A stretch of DNA of 54,865 nucleotides. It comes from Scleroderma bovista (lineage: Eukaryota; Basidiomycota; Agaricomycetes; Boletales; Sclerodermataceae). The notes beneath the pieces are model-generated. The model saw only the letters and a list, made by a program, of their open reading frames with translations. It had not been told where the DNA came from and made no database searches. The stretch lies in NCBI GenBank assembly GCA_037178675.1, contig JAYMGJ010000379.1, forward strand, positions 1 to 54,865, in the 5' to 3' direction. Numbering within the stretch: position 1 is the first letter of the stretch; each line of letters begins with the position of its first letter. Made by a program: the position numbers and the translations under genes. Below, in pieces: positions 1 to 11,212 of the stretch.

Positions 1-912
1 CGAGACCACGGCGAAATGGCTCCCGCATGGCTGTACCCTTACGCAGTTATGGAAATGAAGATGAAGATGAGTGATAGTATCACTTACTTGCCGATTTGTC
101 ACGCGGAAGCCCCGCCTATTGTAGTATCTTTTGAGGGCGGCAGCGAGTGCGTTGATCGCATCGCACGAGCACTCGAAAAGCGCGGTATAGAGTGAAAGGA
201 GCTCCACAGATACAGCCATCCGCGGCTGACTTGGCGCAGTAGGAAATAGTCCGTGAGAGACGAGGGTTTGCGGGAGGGTGGAGCAGCGACAGCTAATGAC
301 ATCCAACGAGACCAACCCTAGAGTGGCTCATCAGAGTTGAGAAACGGCAGTAGGTCGTAGTGACTTACGGTCGAGAAACAAACATAGTATAGTAGTTGGT
401 TTTCGATCTTGACAACCAGCTGAACACACAGCAAGGGGTGATCTGAGGGCGACCAGCGGCTGGCCAAGCGTTGCTGTTGTGTAGTTGAGAAAAGGGTCGA
501 CAATAGTGAGAATCATGGCCTTCCAGCTATCGCACATAGATGTAGACCGAGCAGTAGGGAAAGAGGTGCGAACACGTTGCGTGGTGGGACCGCATGGCAC
601 ACCCTCGTCATCAAATGTGGGTAGTGTATCTTCTGGTCCCATTGGGGCACCCTCCGACAGTTCTGCTGACTCGGGAATCGGAGAAACAGCTTGAGGAGTA
701 CTACTTGGCGGCGGATCAGGTCCAGAGGGCTGAGCCGCAAGTAAGTCGTGCAATTCATCGAGAAGTTTCTGCCGTTTGAAGGCATGTCCTGGAACAGGTG
801 CACTTGTCCTGGATTTCATGCGATCCTGTTGTTTGCGGGGGCTAGAGAAATGCCGGCCCATCCCCTTAGTGGTTATGGGCTGAGATGAGCGAGAAATCTG
901 ACGAGCCGACAT
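1..912 (-). CDS. KDZ transposase, N-terminal part with CxC1-like cysteine cluster (partial, leaves left edge)
   Basis: Exons 912-369, 317-88 and 37-1 on the minus strand join in one frame through two short introns (318-368, 51 bp; 38-87, 50 bp), both with GTAAGT donors and AG acceptors. The start is the ATG at 912 (MSARQISRSS). The joined protein shows the pattern of the CxC1 cysteine cluster of Agaricomycete KDZ transposases: DSWKAMILTIVDPFL, then CSAGCQDRKPTTILCLFLD, CRCSTLPQTLVSHGLFPT, CSCDAINALAAALKRYY and EPFRRGL at the edge. The DDE catalytic domain would lie to the left of the window. No stop or frameshift is seen, so this part may be intact. KDZ enzymes are DDE transposases of large fungal DNA transposons. 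The family call rests on motif recognition. Confidence 0.85.
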
Positions 913-1318
913 CGCATACCAGCTAGTAGTGGTGGGGAAGAAAAAGTGTGATCCGTGCGAAAGGACATCCCGGGTACGAACGCAGCTGGTGAGCCTCCTG
1001 AAAACTGAACGAGCCTCGGGTGAGGGACTGCAGAGCGCTGGGGGGAGGGCTGAGGAGGCATGCAGGAGAAACAAGGAGGGTTTGCCGAAGCGCAGGCCGA
1101 TAAAATGACTATTCAAGGTCAGCCGGGTAGTTCCAGTGCGGATGGTTGGTCTCTCAGATGGGTTTCCCATAACATAAAAACCCCGTCTCAAAGACCTCTA
1201 TTGGTACCGAGAACTGGTGCCTTAGGTGAGGAAATGTTGATAGTTCAATATGCTGATATAATCGTTACACAAATACACGCACACACATACTTGAAAATTT
1301 GAAGTCTCTCATTCTCAT

Positions 1319-1866
1319 TCTCTTCATCCGTCGACCACCACCCGACAGTCACCACCACCACCGTCAACGCGACCACCACCACCCACCACCGTCAACGACG
1401 ACGTGGCCACCACCCACCAACGTCGACCACCACCACCACCGTCAACGCGACCACCACCACCCCACCACCGTCGACGACGACGCGACCACCACCACCAACA
1501 GCGTCGACAACGACAACGTGGCCACCACCACCAACGTCGACGACGCGACCGCGACCACCACCAGCCTCGTCGACGACGACCCCACCAGCAGCGTCAACGA
1601 CGCGACGACCACCACCAATGGCCACAACGACGCCACGGACACCACCACCAACGTCGACGAGGCCACCACCAACGACAACCACCACCCCACCAGCAGCGTC
1701 GACGATGACACGACCACCCCACCAGCAGCATCGACCACGCGACGACGACGACCCACCCCACCACCAGCGACGACGACGATAACAATGACCACCTCGCCGC
1801 GGTCGCCGCCACTACCCCCATCACCTGCGTCGACATTGCGGCCATCGACGACGATGACAACCACCT
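1319..1866. repeat. Trinucleotide-rich simple sequence (ACC/GTC/GAC units)
   Basis: The tract is built almost only from CAC, ACC, GTC, GAC and ACG triplets. It is open in several frames on both strands (His/Thr/Arg-rich forward, Val/Gly-rich reverse), as expected of a triplet repeat rather than a gene. No supported start context, intron or domain is seen. Confidence 0.8.
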
Positions 1867-2475
1867 CGGTATATATAATACTTAGTCTTTGTTCTGTAGT
1901 TTATTGAATTAATATAAATTGGTTAACATTAACATTGAATGAATTGAGTGCTTGAAAAGTTTCAAGTACAGGCAGTAAAGGTAATATGGATGCTGTTGAT
2001 AGTACTACTGGGACAGTCTGGACAGTGCTAGCCAGTTAGGTACCTTGCTAGGAGTAGCTGGGGCTCTGGGGTAACTGGCCAGTACTGTCCAGTGCTGTCC
2101 AGGGGAGGGTTGGTTTGCTGATGCAACCTGCTTTCTCAACAGACTCATTCTCAGGCACAAATACACTGATACTATCGACACTAATTGCCTTCCATCGATC
2201 TGGACGCCTGGGCAATTCAACTTCAGAATGCACTCTGTGTTCTCAACTTTGAGAGTGCATCGTGAGTTGTGCCCAAATAGGCAATATAGGAAATGAGCTC
2301 TCTGCACGAAATGTAGCCTAGTTGATTAGTCTTGCAACCCTCCGTTCTGGGGGTGACTGCCCAATATGGGCAGAATGAGCACATCAGCAGCTCATATGTC
2401 ACCCAGAACGTCTGGTGACTTTTGGTGTGACTAGAGAGGATCGAGTCACAAGCGTGACAATCAGCCTTCAAATCT
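1867..2475. other. Intergenic stretch, no gene seen
   Basis: About 600 bp with only short ORFs. It is AT-rich at first, then contains small inverted repeats such as GTTCTGGGGGTGAC near 2345 against GTCACCCAGAAC near 2398. It may include the 5' flank of the DUF6589-like fragment that follows. I recognise no domain or RNA. Confidence 0.4.
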
Positions 2476-2496
2476 TACCCTCTGATCGCGCGCGAC

Positions 2497-2990
2497 ATGA
2501 TGGATTCCAGTGACGAATTTGATAGTGATACATCCCTCGACTTCGAGCCACCCCCGCAGCCATCAGCTCCGCATCTACCATCCATGCCACCGCCTCGAAA
2601 CCCTCCCATCCAGATAGCCATGACGCAGTATCTGCGTGAAAGGCAGCATGAGTACACTGACAGTATTGCGGTGCACGTCAGGTCAGTTCTGGCTGAGATG
2701 GATAAAGTCGGACTGAACTTGCCTTTATTCCTTGACTATCTGAGCTGGGGGGATCCAGGGTGTATCATGGATCCGACGATCCGATCCTAGCGCACCGGAT
2801 TGATGGTGAGCAAAGAACTCCCTCACATCCTTGAGAGGTGGTTGTCCCCCACACGTGTTCAAGAGTCGCACGATGTCCGAGCAATGGGAGGTAGAAAGCA
2901 CATTGAAGACTTCGTGTTACAGCAAACACAAGATATTTGTGCACGCGAACTTGCCTCACTTTGGCCGTCATCGCAAGTGCTCATGCGCGA
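2497..2990 (+). pseudogene. DUF6589-family gene fragment, 5' part
   Basis: The reading frame from the ATG at 2497 gives a Pro/Asp-rich leader, then VLAEMDKVGLNLPLFLDYLS, WGDPGC and, after a TAG at 2788-2790, RTGLMVSKELPHILERWLSP in the same frame. This resembles the N-terminal half of a large Agaricomycete family whose C-terminal part is DUF6589, itself often found near transposons. The in-frame stop and the abrupt end at 2990, where a family A LTR begins, make it a pseudogene. I could not recognise the rest of the gene on the far side of the LTR (after 8094). Function of the family is unknown. Confidence 0.65.
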
Positions 2991-4323
2991 TGTGCACCTA
3001 AGTGAGGGAAGAGGTCAGAACAACCAACAACCAACACCAAATGACAGCAAAATGCGAGTGGTGGTCTTCCTTTGCGTTTCTGGTATTTAATCTCCTCAGG
3101 GGGATGTGCTGCACACCTTCAGGCGGGATGCAGGAGGGAAGGGAAGGGCTTCTGATGGGGATGGGATGCGACTGGGGATGGTATTGACTCCTCTTCAGCC
3201 TACCACAGTGGTTAGGAAGAGTCCTGGGATTGAAGAGTGATGATAGATTGATGATAGGGGTGATACAGCAGTGATGGAGCAGAGGGGAAGCAAGGGGACA
3301 GGGTTCCTGCTTCAAAAATGCGATGAACAGTGATGGGATGGAGTGGACAGTGATGCTAGACTGCGCTTGAGCCTAGAGAAATGATCAGATACAAGATATA
3401 TCTGATAAACAACAATATAGGAGCTTTAGGCCAGCACTGGGTGACCTACAAGTCCAAAGACAGAGATAGAGCTTATAGACAGTGAGGGAGAGTGAATGTG
3501 GTCGCTTTATTGAGGGGGAAGCAGACACTTCCTTGCAGCCTTTGGCTGCTGGTTTATATACAGGAGGGGCTGTGGCCCTGTAAGCACAAATGACTAAGTG
3601 CTTGGTAAGAGATTGGTAAGAAATTGGTAAGCGATTGATAAGCAGTGTAATCAGGCTGAGTCATTGATGGGGAGAGCCTGAACAAGCTGCTGAGCCAAGG
3701 GAAAGAGCAAAAACATAGGTAAAAAGGGGTGTATAACCAAGAATATGGAAAGATCATTGCATGGGGCCCAAAAGAGAGGGGGGGAAAGCATGGGATGAGT
3801 AGATTGAAGCTAAATGAGCATATGCGATGACATAATGCATATGAATCATAGGGACATGAGTCATGAATTGATAAGCAGCATGATAAGCATGATTTGAAGG
3901 ATGATTGGTAAGTGATTGGTAAGGGGAGTAATGGGGATTAGTAATGCCAAGAGGGGATGAATAATGCGCAGCAGAGTGAGTCAGAGTGAGCCAGAGTGAC
4001 TCTGTGTGACTCAGACAGAAGGGAAGCACAACCTGTGATTGATTGAACTTTAGATCTGGAGATGAGCTTCTGAAGCAGTGCCACTGATGGGAGTGGCTGG
4101 GGGATAATAAAAGAATTGATCCAACCAGAAGAGCAGTGTCAGGGGGCCTGGAATGACAAGTAGAGTCACAGCTGGTCACAGAGTGTCACAAATCCCTTGG
4201 ATTGAGCTTCTGTAGAGCAAAAACGCGAAATTTGGTGCTCCCAAAGTGCAGTCTTCCCTTGAGCAGTAAGGGGAAGGTTCTGTACTCTATTAGGGCTCCT
4301 AAGAAGGGTTCTAGAGCACTGTT

Positions 4324-4821
4324 TCATTCGTGTTTGTTGCGGGATAGCAGGGAAGAGAATCGCAAGTAGCGGATTCGACGTGTCCAGGGAAGTGAGATGA
4401 ATGATAGAGGGAGATGGATGTGACAGGACTCTGGGATGAAAGGACCATATGCAGAGGACTCAGGAGACACAGAGACGACCAGGTATGAATTTTCAAGTCT
4501 AACGATAGACTTGAGACGACCAAAGTATGTGCGCGACGCAGGACTGACGAGGAGAACGCGCTGACCGAGAACGAGAGGGACTGAGGGAGCAGGCTGGGAA
4601 GATATGTACCAGACAGTACACAGGAGCTCAGGGAGAGGCTGTCCCAAGAGCAGGACATAGTTGAGGTCTGCTGCAATAGCAGAGAAACGTTCCAGAGAAA
4701 ATGCGGACTCCATAGTGAGTGATGAAGTGGGTGTCTGGATTGCGGGTGGAATATCTCTGTGGGAAATGAACAGATTTACGTCGGAACTTGACAGGCAGAT
4801 AGACCACGGTCTAGGCTCCAT
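4324..4821 (-). CDS. U3 ORF of family A LTR (copy A1), 165 codons
   Basis: ORF of 165 codons starting MEPRPWSICLSS and ending LLSRNKHE, almost identical to the ORF at 30929-31426. It has no domain I know. Features seen: YVLLLGQPLPELLCTVWYIS near residue 55, VPLVLGQRVLLVSPASRTY near residue 82 and YGPFIPESCHIHLPLSFISL near residue 125. A related ORF in the diverged family B differs mainly at third codon positions, which argues for past protein-level selection. It lies upstream of the LTR TATA box, that is within U3. Function unknown. Confidence 0.5.
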   Translation of the reverse strand: MEPRPWSICLSSSDVNLFISHRDIPPAIQTPTSSLTMESAFSLERFSAIAADLNYVLLLGQPLPELLCTVWYISSQPAPSVPLVLGQRVLLVSPASRTYFGRLKSIVRLENSYLVVSVSPESSAYGPFIPESCHIHLPLSFISLPWTRRIRYLRFSSLLSRNKHE

Positions 4822-5125
4822 GATGGTATAATCACATGATTGATAGCTTCAAAAATGGCAGAGCTATTCAAAATATCGGAATTGCACAAAACTCATGCGG
4901 ATCATTCGGCAGGATTCAAGTGGAGTTCAACATACGATGCCAGGGTGTTCAACCCAGCCACTGGATCAGTTCTTACTGGTCAATTTCTTTATGCACTCAA
5001 GGACGGCGGGAGTACTCCGATGTCTCAATGTACTGGTCCACTGGCTCAGTCGAGTGACCATCAAGGTGATATCTAGCAGCCTTCCTAGCTGACCAGAATA
5101 TCAGTCCCTCAATGCCATCGAGTCT

Positions 5126-5644
5126 ATGCCATCCTCCAAGTTCACTCAGAAGCCTCAAACTCCTTCTTGGGATAACCGTTCTGCATTCCGGCTGTCACCA
5201 TACTCAAAGGCCCCCACCTCAACTATCTCCACTTCTACTTCATCATCGTCTGCTCTCACCAGTGGTGGTAACCGTCGTCGTGCCATGAGCCCAGAGACCC
5301 CTCAGACCAGCTTCAAAGGTAAAGGCACGCTCACTCAAATCAAAGCTGGTCTTGAAGAACGTTTAGATGGATTAAATGAAAGTTCCATTGAACAGCGATA
5401 CAAATTGGCCATGCTCAAGAACGAACGTAAGTCCTTAAGGGCTCAGGCCTACATGCGTGACAAAGAGATCGCCCACCTGGAGGCTGAGAATGCCAAGGAC
5501 CGTGCAGAAGCAGAAAAGATCCACTCCCGTGAGTTGGAGAAGAAAAAGATGGATATAGAGTTCCTCAGGGAGGAAAGTGAGGTCCTTCGTCTCAAGGTGG
5601 AGTTGGCGAAACTCCAGAGCGGTGGTGGTACCCCATCTGCATGA
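5126..5644 (+). CDS. Coiled-coil ORF, possible Harbinger accessory protein
   Basis: ORF of 172 codons from the ATG at 5126 to TGA. The first 60 residues are Ser/Thr/Pro-rich; residues about 70-165 are a charged heptad-like helix (ALKN..YKLAMLKNERKSLRAQ, EIAHLEAENAKDRAEAEK, LEKKKMDIEFLREESEVLRL). It ends 309 bp from the end of the convergent Harbinger transposase. Harbinger elements encode a second protein, usually Myb/SANT-like; this could be its C-terminal coiled-coil part with the DNA-binding N-terminus lost at the 4883 junction. I see no Myb motif, so that is inference. No stop codons interrupt it. Confidence 0.5.
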   Translation: MPSSKFTQKPQTPSWDNRSAFRLSPYSKAPTSTISTSTSSSSALTSGGNRRRAMSPETPQTSFKGKGTLTQIKAGLEERLDGLNESSIEQRYKLAMLKNERKSLRAQAYMRDKEIAHLEAENAKDRAEAEKIHSRELEKKKMDIEFLREESEVLRLKVELAKLQSGGGTPSA

Positions 5645-5952
5645 ATTCTGCTCAAGTTTATCTGCCACTGTGGATCAATTGCGAAGCTCTATGTAGGTGC
5701 ACATTTAACTTCTCGTCATTCAGGACTATCATATCGTGTTCTGTTCCCCCATTCCCCCATTCCCCCATTCTTCCCCTTGCCTTTCACCCTTCCATTTGTT
5801 GTTAGAAAAACACCGTACTCTGCTTTGTTTCAATACATGTTGTATGTCAATTGGCATGTGTTTCCTTGACCGATCTTAAGTGTGTGCGAGAATTACATGC
5901 TGGATACACACTCCATGACTCTCACCTGCTGCAGAACACAGGACACTGGGCT

Positions 5953-7512
5953 TTAGACTCGGATCCCACGCTGTTTGAGGAGTTTCTCCATCAACGACAC
6001 CCGAAATCGCTGACCTGAAGTTGTTCCCTGCTCCTCCCCAATCCGGTCACCCCCATCTTCCTCCCACCCTTCGGCCTCTTCTATTGCCCAATCCATCGTT
6101 CCACCACCAAATTCGTCCCGTCGATTGGCTTCAAAATGCACGATCATGTTGTGCAAAATCATGCAGCAGATAATCCAGTAGATGGGAATATGTAAATCCC
6201 TGTCCTTGGTCACCTTAAGCCGAAGTTCACGCAATGACTGAAAGCGTCCTTTCAGTGCGGCAAATGCGTGTTCAACTCTAACACAGATCTTTTTATTGTT
6301 GGGGCCTAGTACATGTAGAAAAAATGGTGCGTACTTTGGATAAATAACGGTTGTAGAGGTGCTGCCTACGTGACAGGTTTCCTCTGCGTGGCTTCTTGAA
6401 AGGGACCGCACACCAAGTTTCACTAGGATATGCTGAATCTGCCCAAATCCAATGCCGTGGAGGAATCAAAGTCGGATCCTGTGACATCCGTGTCCCTTGG
6501 AAAGCATATGCATCGTGCACGCTGCCTGGTTGGCCCAAGGCATAGTCAACTATCATCAGATTGTGAGGCATGATGGTTGTCTTTGGTTGCAAGGTGAGTT
6601 TTGATACGCTAATTAAGTCGTCCACACATACCTGACAATTCAACGAAAACCGTGATTTTCGATCATAGAAGGCATCTGCAAACATCCCTGGCCTTGCATA
6701 CAAGTTGATCGCAGATCCATCGGCTGCAAACACTCCATTTCTCCATGCACGACAGCCCGAGACTCGGTGAACATCCGTGCTTCGCGCATGTCCTCAGACT
6801 GGACATCAGGAATATAAATGAATTGATCGTGTTGATCTAGAACGGCAGCCATGACATGGTGCATGCAATTGATTACCGTTCCAGCACTAACTCCTGCCCA
6901 TTGTGCAACATCCTCCGGGGTACAAGCATTCCCATAATGACCTGCGCGGAAAAGGAACACTGCGAGCTGAATTGCAACAGGTAATTGTCTGTTGTTTGAT
7001 TGATTTTGGAAAACTGGGTGGTCGCTGATTTGACCTAGGATGTCATCGAATATGTGTGGATCAACACGCAATTTCTGACGGAATTGATCTGGACGGTGCT
7101 CGGCACAATGCTCCAGGATGTGGAGCTGTGATGCCTTGGGCATTGGCTCGGTCGGGCGCTCAAGAACACGCGTGGTGACAACCTCATCACGGAGCGCTCG
7201 AAGTTCGCTCAAGAGCTGATTATACTGCTCGTCAATCATCTCCGTTGTTGAGATCGTATCTGTGGATTCGGAATCAAGAGACATTGATGAAAGGGACATG
7301 GGGCTGAGTGAGAAGGAGTCGGATAGAGAGGAGTTGGACGATGTATCTGTCCAACAATCAGTGAGTTCTAAGTCACTGCTGTTGAGACTTGCGCTGATCT
7401 CCTCATTTCGCATTCGCGTGACAGTGATCGCCGTATCATCTAGGACTTGTAGGATTTCTTTGCAGATGGACACCCTAGGCATGTCAAGTGTAGATGGATG
7501 GATTTGAATCAA
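5953..7512 (-). pseudogene. PIF/Harbinger transposase (DDE_Tnp_4-like), frameshifted
   Basis: Exons 7512-6632, 6580-6335 and 6288-5953 are separated by introns of 51 bp (6581-6631) and 46 bp (6289-6334). An acidic Ser-rich leader is followed by a helix-turn-helix-like part (AVFLFRAGHYGNACTPEDVA, WAGVSAGTVINCMHHV), then the catalytic region: VFAADGSAINLY, DRKSRFSLNCQ, IVDYALGQPGSVHDAYAF, WADSAYP, then RVEHAFAALKGRFQSLREL and ILHNMIVHFE. A one-base frameshift near 6755-6765, just before the first catalytic Asp, breaks the gene. It ends at TAG 5953. The DDE order and the HDAYAF and VEHAF motifs are typical of Harbinger enzymes. Confidence 0.85.
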
Positions 7513-8094
7513 GTTCTGAAGCTATCTACGGCACAAATCACTACCTTAGAAAAACTACAGTCCCTTCCTAATTTGGGTATCGAGGTGGTGGTGTCGGAGC
7601 TTGAAATCATGCTGGGGTTTATCAGGGTTTATCTAGGGTTTAGCGCCACATTTTGTTGGCTTTGTGAGCTTTGAATACCATTAATGATTCTTCCTTTTCT
7701 CCTTCGTTTCTCTATCGTTTCTTCTGCTTCTTTGGTTGTTCTGGTATGGGAGTTGGACTGCAGTAGGTTGCATTCCTCTCTCATACTGAAATGATCATCA
7801 ATCCTCGGATTCTTCTGCTTCTTGGTGTTTCTCGTGCGATAGATGACTGTCAGCGTTGGCATTCATCTCTCGCATCAGGATAGTCATTCTCGTGCGATAG
7901 ATGGCTACAACAAGCTTGTATTCATTCTTCGCATAAGGATAGTCTTGACTTTGCGTGATATGGATAGTGAGGGCTGTCTGTATCCCTCAAGTCGGGACAA
8001 TCTTTCAACAGATCTTGGGTGTGCATTCTTCGCATTAGTTTCATCGGCTAACTTTCTCCATGTCCACAGTACCAAACATGTTTGGTGTGTGACA

Positions 8095-8977
8095 GCGTCA
8101 GGAGCGCTTGACTAGCAGGAAAGGTTGAAATACAACTGCCTGTGCTCCTGTGCTGCCAAGCCAATGACAGTGCATACACATGGCTCTCAAAAACATGCTG
8201 TTACTGCGAACGCCAGCTGAGGGAGGACTCGTCAGCTTCAAAGGTGCTTTCAATGGGGCCCATAGCTACTACTTACCGATCTCTGTCCCTGTCTTGCAGA
8301 CTGTCATCATCCATTGCAGAGCTGGGGTTGGGCTGTCTTCTTTGCTCCCTCTGTAGCTGAACAGATCTTACCTACACTATTAGAATGGTTCCAGTTCCAA
8401 GGTATCGAGTCGGTAGGCAATAAACAGCGAGTCAGGATCGCTGTCATTGGTCCTACAATGGCGTCATTTATGTGATATATATTGAAGTTGCACTTGGACG
8501 TTGTTGCGCCAAGGCCAACATCCACAGACCTCACCAGTGTCATTGCTGCGTTCGACAGAACTTGAGTTTTGTTTTCGTTGTTACTTATCTTTCATGCTGT
8601 TGGAGAGTGAGGTGATCCAAGAGAAACCACTTCCGGCTGACTCACCTGCTTCTGCTTCTCCCTCTACAATTGGCGCCGCTCTTGCTGCTAGTTCTGGTAC
8701 AGGATTGTCAATACCGGAAGCAGTACCCCAGTCCCAGTCAAAGACATCACTCATCAGTAATCTAACAAAAATCTATCCGAGCTATTACGGCTTTATTTGT
8801 GCCTTTTGGGACATTTAGGACTTAGTGCACTTTTTTGGCGAAGCAGCCAGCGGAACGTAACTCATGGAAAGTAAATTAAGTCCAGCGGTTCATAATGATG
8901 TCATGATAAGTCAAAAGAGTTTGCAACATTGCTACAATGTCAGAAAAGTGCAGAAAAACTGTATTATACAGCTGTTA
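8095..8977. other. No gene recognised
   Basis: About 880 bp after LTR copy A1. It would be expected to continue the DUF6589-like gene cut at 2990, but no frame gives a match I recognise. Only short ORFs are present. Confidence 0.35.
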
Positions 8978-9099
8978 CTACAGACGTGTATCTAAGACAA
9001 TAAATAGTGTGCTGTTGTCCTCCTGTTTCCCATTGTCGCCGCCAATACCAAGAGCAGTGGAGGCAACACAAGGGCATGGTGCGAGTCCGAAGACATGCT

Positions 9100-9590
9100 C
9101 AGGCTTGTCCCCTGGAAGGATGATTGGCTTTTCATCCACAATTTTTTTGCAGTGTTGAGGCGAGGGAATCATGTTGGGATCGATAGTAACCTCCCGAAGC
9201 ACATTGGGAGGTCTTAGTTGTCGAACCAGGGTCTCTGATGGCCTATAAAAATCCATCAATTAATTGTGAGAACATCAAGATGTGCCCACTCACATCATTG
9301 TAATGCCTTGCGACACATTGGCTAAGCCTCCGCCAAGACTGACGTTACCAAGGCTTGTATTATTCTCTTTGTTCTTGGGCCCAGTCCGCACAATACTTCT
9401 CTTGGACCACCCAAGGGCTGCGCGACGAGCAGTGGAAGCAATGCAAGGCATGGTGGGAGTCTGAAGACGCGCTCGGGGTCCCTTGAAATGAAGATCGGCT
9501 TTTCATCCACAAATTTCTTGCAACGTTGAGGCAAGGCAATCATGTTGGGATCGAAAGTAACCTCTCGAAGCGCATTGGGGATCAATTGGA
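9100..9590 (-). repeat. Duplicated 3' exon segment in the broken basidiomycete gene
   Basis: Two similar blocks, about 9100-9215 and 9440-9572, read on the minus strand REVTIDPNMIPSPQHCKKIV and REVTFDPNMIALPQRCKKFV, each followed by DEKPI. They are direct repeats of the same exon, diverged by substitutions and small indels. Confidence 0.6.
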
Positions 9591-10791
9591 TTGGGGGGGT
9601 ATCAGAAGTGGCAGTGATAGAGTTCACTACGGCAGCCCTCAGCTGATCATTGGCAAGAGAGAATGAAAAAGAGGTCTTGATGGAGCGAGGATATGGCGAG
9701 GGCCGACTCCCAGCTCTTGAGCGCCCATGTCAAAGGTCAGATGGAAGCGGATGGTAATTCTGGATGGAATGTTTGAGTAGTGCTTGCATTCCAGATCGAT
9801 GACAAGGTGGATCAAATGCTGCAAAATAAACAACATCAGTTAAAACCATATGTTGGAATATTCATGGACATACATTGCACAGCAAAAAGTGAGAATGGGG
9901 TGTCCACCCAGGTGTGCTTGCTCTCGGTTACAGCATCCTGCACCTCATCCCTAAGAGCATAGTACTTCCAAAGCGCTGAGATTCCCCATTCGTCATCCCA
10001 CATGGAAAAAGAATCTACTGATGACGTCTCTGGGTCGACAACGAACACTCGAGAAGGGCCTATTGTTTTTGTCACCGAGTTGGGGAGTTGAAAGGTCTTA
10101 GTTGTTGAACCAGGGACAGAATGATCAGGTGAGTTGAAGGGCGACAAAGACCCCGTTTTCTCCTCCTCGATGGTTTCGTATATTGAGGTCCTGGACGCCT
10201 GAGCCTGTGAGATTCTTTGATGATGTCCATGACTGCGTGCACAGGGCTGCACACGATTGAAAGTGGTGTTGGCCAGAGGGTGCGTAGCATTGGCGAGCAT
10301 GACATTGAGTTGTGCAAGATCGATGCTGGACTGTGAACCCTCCGAGAAAGAGGAGTACCCATCAGAAATGGACAGTGGCGGGGTCGCTGCTCCTGAGCTG
10401 GAGGTGCATGTACTAGAACAAGAACATGTCATGACTGGTGGCCAAGTGAAGATGGGTTGTATTCGGACTGAAAACAGAGAAAGTCAATTTAGGTACAGAA
10501 TAATTGGGGGGATACTTACAAGAACCAGAGGTATCTTCTCCTTCAGCCTGAAGTGCCATGTTCTCCAAGCTCTGGCATTCCAAGAGGCCGTGCTTTGCGC
10601 GAATCATATGCTCATCTCCGAATTTGAACGAGCTCGAGGTAGAAGCAATGGTCGGCTTCGTTTCAATGATGCGCGACTTGTTGGGGGACCAAGGGAGGTG
10701 ACAGAAGCTGTTGATTCATGACGCCGGTGACTGCGATTGTAGGGATGAATTAAGTGCGCAGGGGTGCAGAGTAGAAGCTGGATGCATCACT

Positions 10792-11212
10792 ACTATCAAC
10801 TCGTTTGCGGCAGGGCTGCTTGTGGATAAATGAGAACATGTCGTTGACACTGGCAGGAGTAGGGGGTGTCATCGCAGATGGCCTTGCTGGCCAACATGAA
10901 TGTGGATACGGAGAGACGGTGGCCTGATAATCCCGTGTGGTGAGAAAACAAGCCTTGAGTCTTTGAAGGAGGACAAGGGCCACAAAAGTGACTGGGGGGT
11001 CACTATCAACTCATTTGCAGCAGGGCTGCTTGTGGATAAACGAGAACATGTCATTGATGCTAGCGGGAGTAGGGGGTGTTGTCGCAGATGACCTTGCTGG
11101 CCAACATGAATGCAGATACGGAGAGACGATGGCCCAATGATCCCCGTGTGGTGAGAAAACAAGCCTTGAGTCTTTGAAGGAGGACAAGGGCCGCAAAAGT
11201 GACCAGGGGGTG
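10792..11212 (-). repeat. Tandem duplication of the N-terminal exon, period about 210 bp
   Basis: Blocks 10792-11001 and 11002-11212 are direct tandem copies (ACTATCAACTC.TTTGC at the start of both, AAGCCTTGAGTCTTTGAAGG in both). Both encode NDMFSFIHKQPC on the minus strand. One base is missing in the 10792-11001 copy at the sequence corresponding to GGGGATCATTGGGCC, which shifts its frame. Confidence 0.8.

Larger units (their letters stand above)
4883..7682. mobile_element. PIF/Harbinger-derived segment inside LTR copy A1
   Basis: This 2.8-kb segment breaks LTR copy A1. It holds a Harbinger-type DDE transposase on the minus strand and a coiled-coil ORF on the plus strand, convergent with it. 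Harbinger elements commonly carry a second accessory gene. I could not find clean terminal inverted repeats or the 3-bp TWA duplication, and about 40 bp of the host LTR is absent, so the boundaries are only where homology to the LTR stops. Confidence 0.55.
2991..8094 (-). mobile_element. Family A LTR-like element (copy A1), interrupted by a Harbinger-containing segment
   Basis: Read on the minus strand the element starts TGTCACACACC at 8094 and ends TGCACA at 2991, so it has TG..CA ends. Its two parts (2991-4882 and 7683-8094) line up with the complete copy at 30416-32757. The segment 4883-7682 is foreign and carries a Harbinger transposase; about 40 bp of the element is missing at the junction. 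The flanking tetranucleotides GCGA (2987-2990) and GCGT (8095-8098) are an imperfect 4-bp duplication. There is no gag or pol, so it looks like a solo LTR with a very long U3. Confidence 0.75.

Noticed and set aside
1299..1907. 202-codon His/Thr/Arg-rich ORF as a gene
   Set aside because: It is the translation of a triplet repeat, open in several frames on both strands.
3754..4179. 141-codon ORF found in three family A copies (also 31571-31996 and 49207-49632)
   Set aside because: The copies are nearly identical DNA, so conservation says nothing, and family B has no counterpart.
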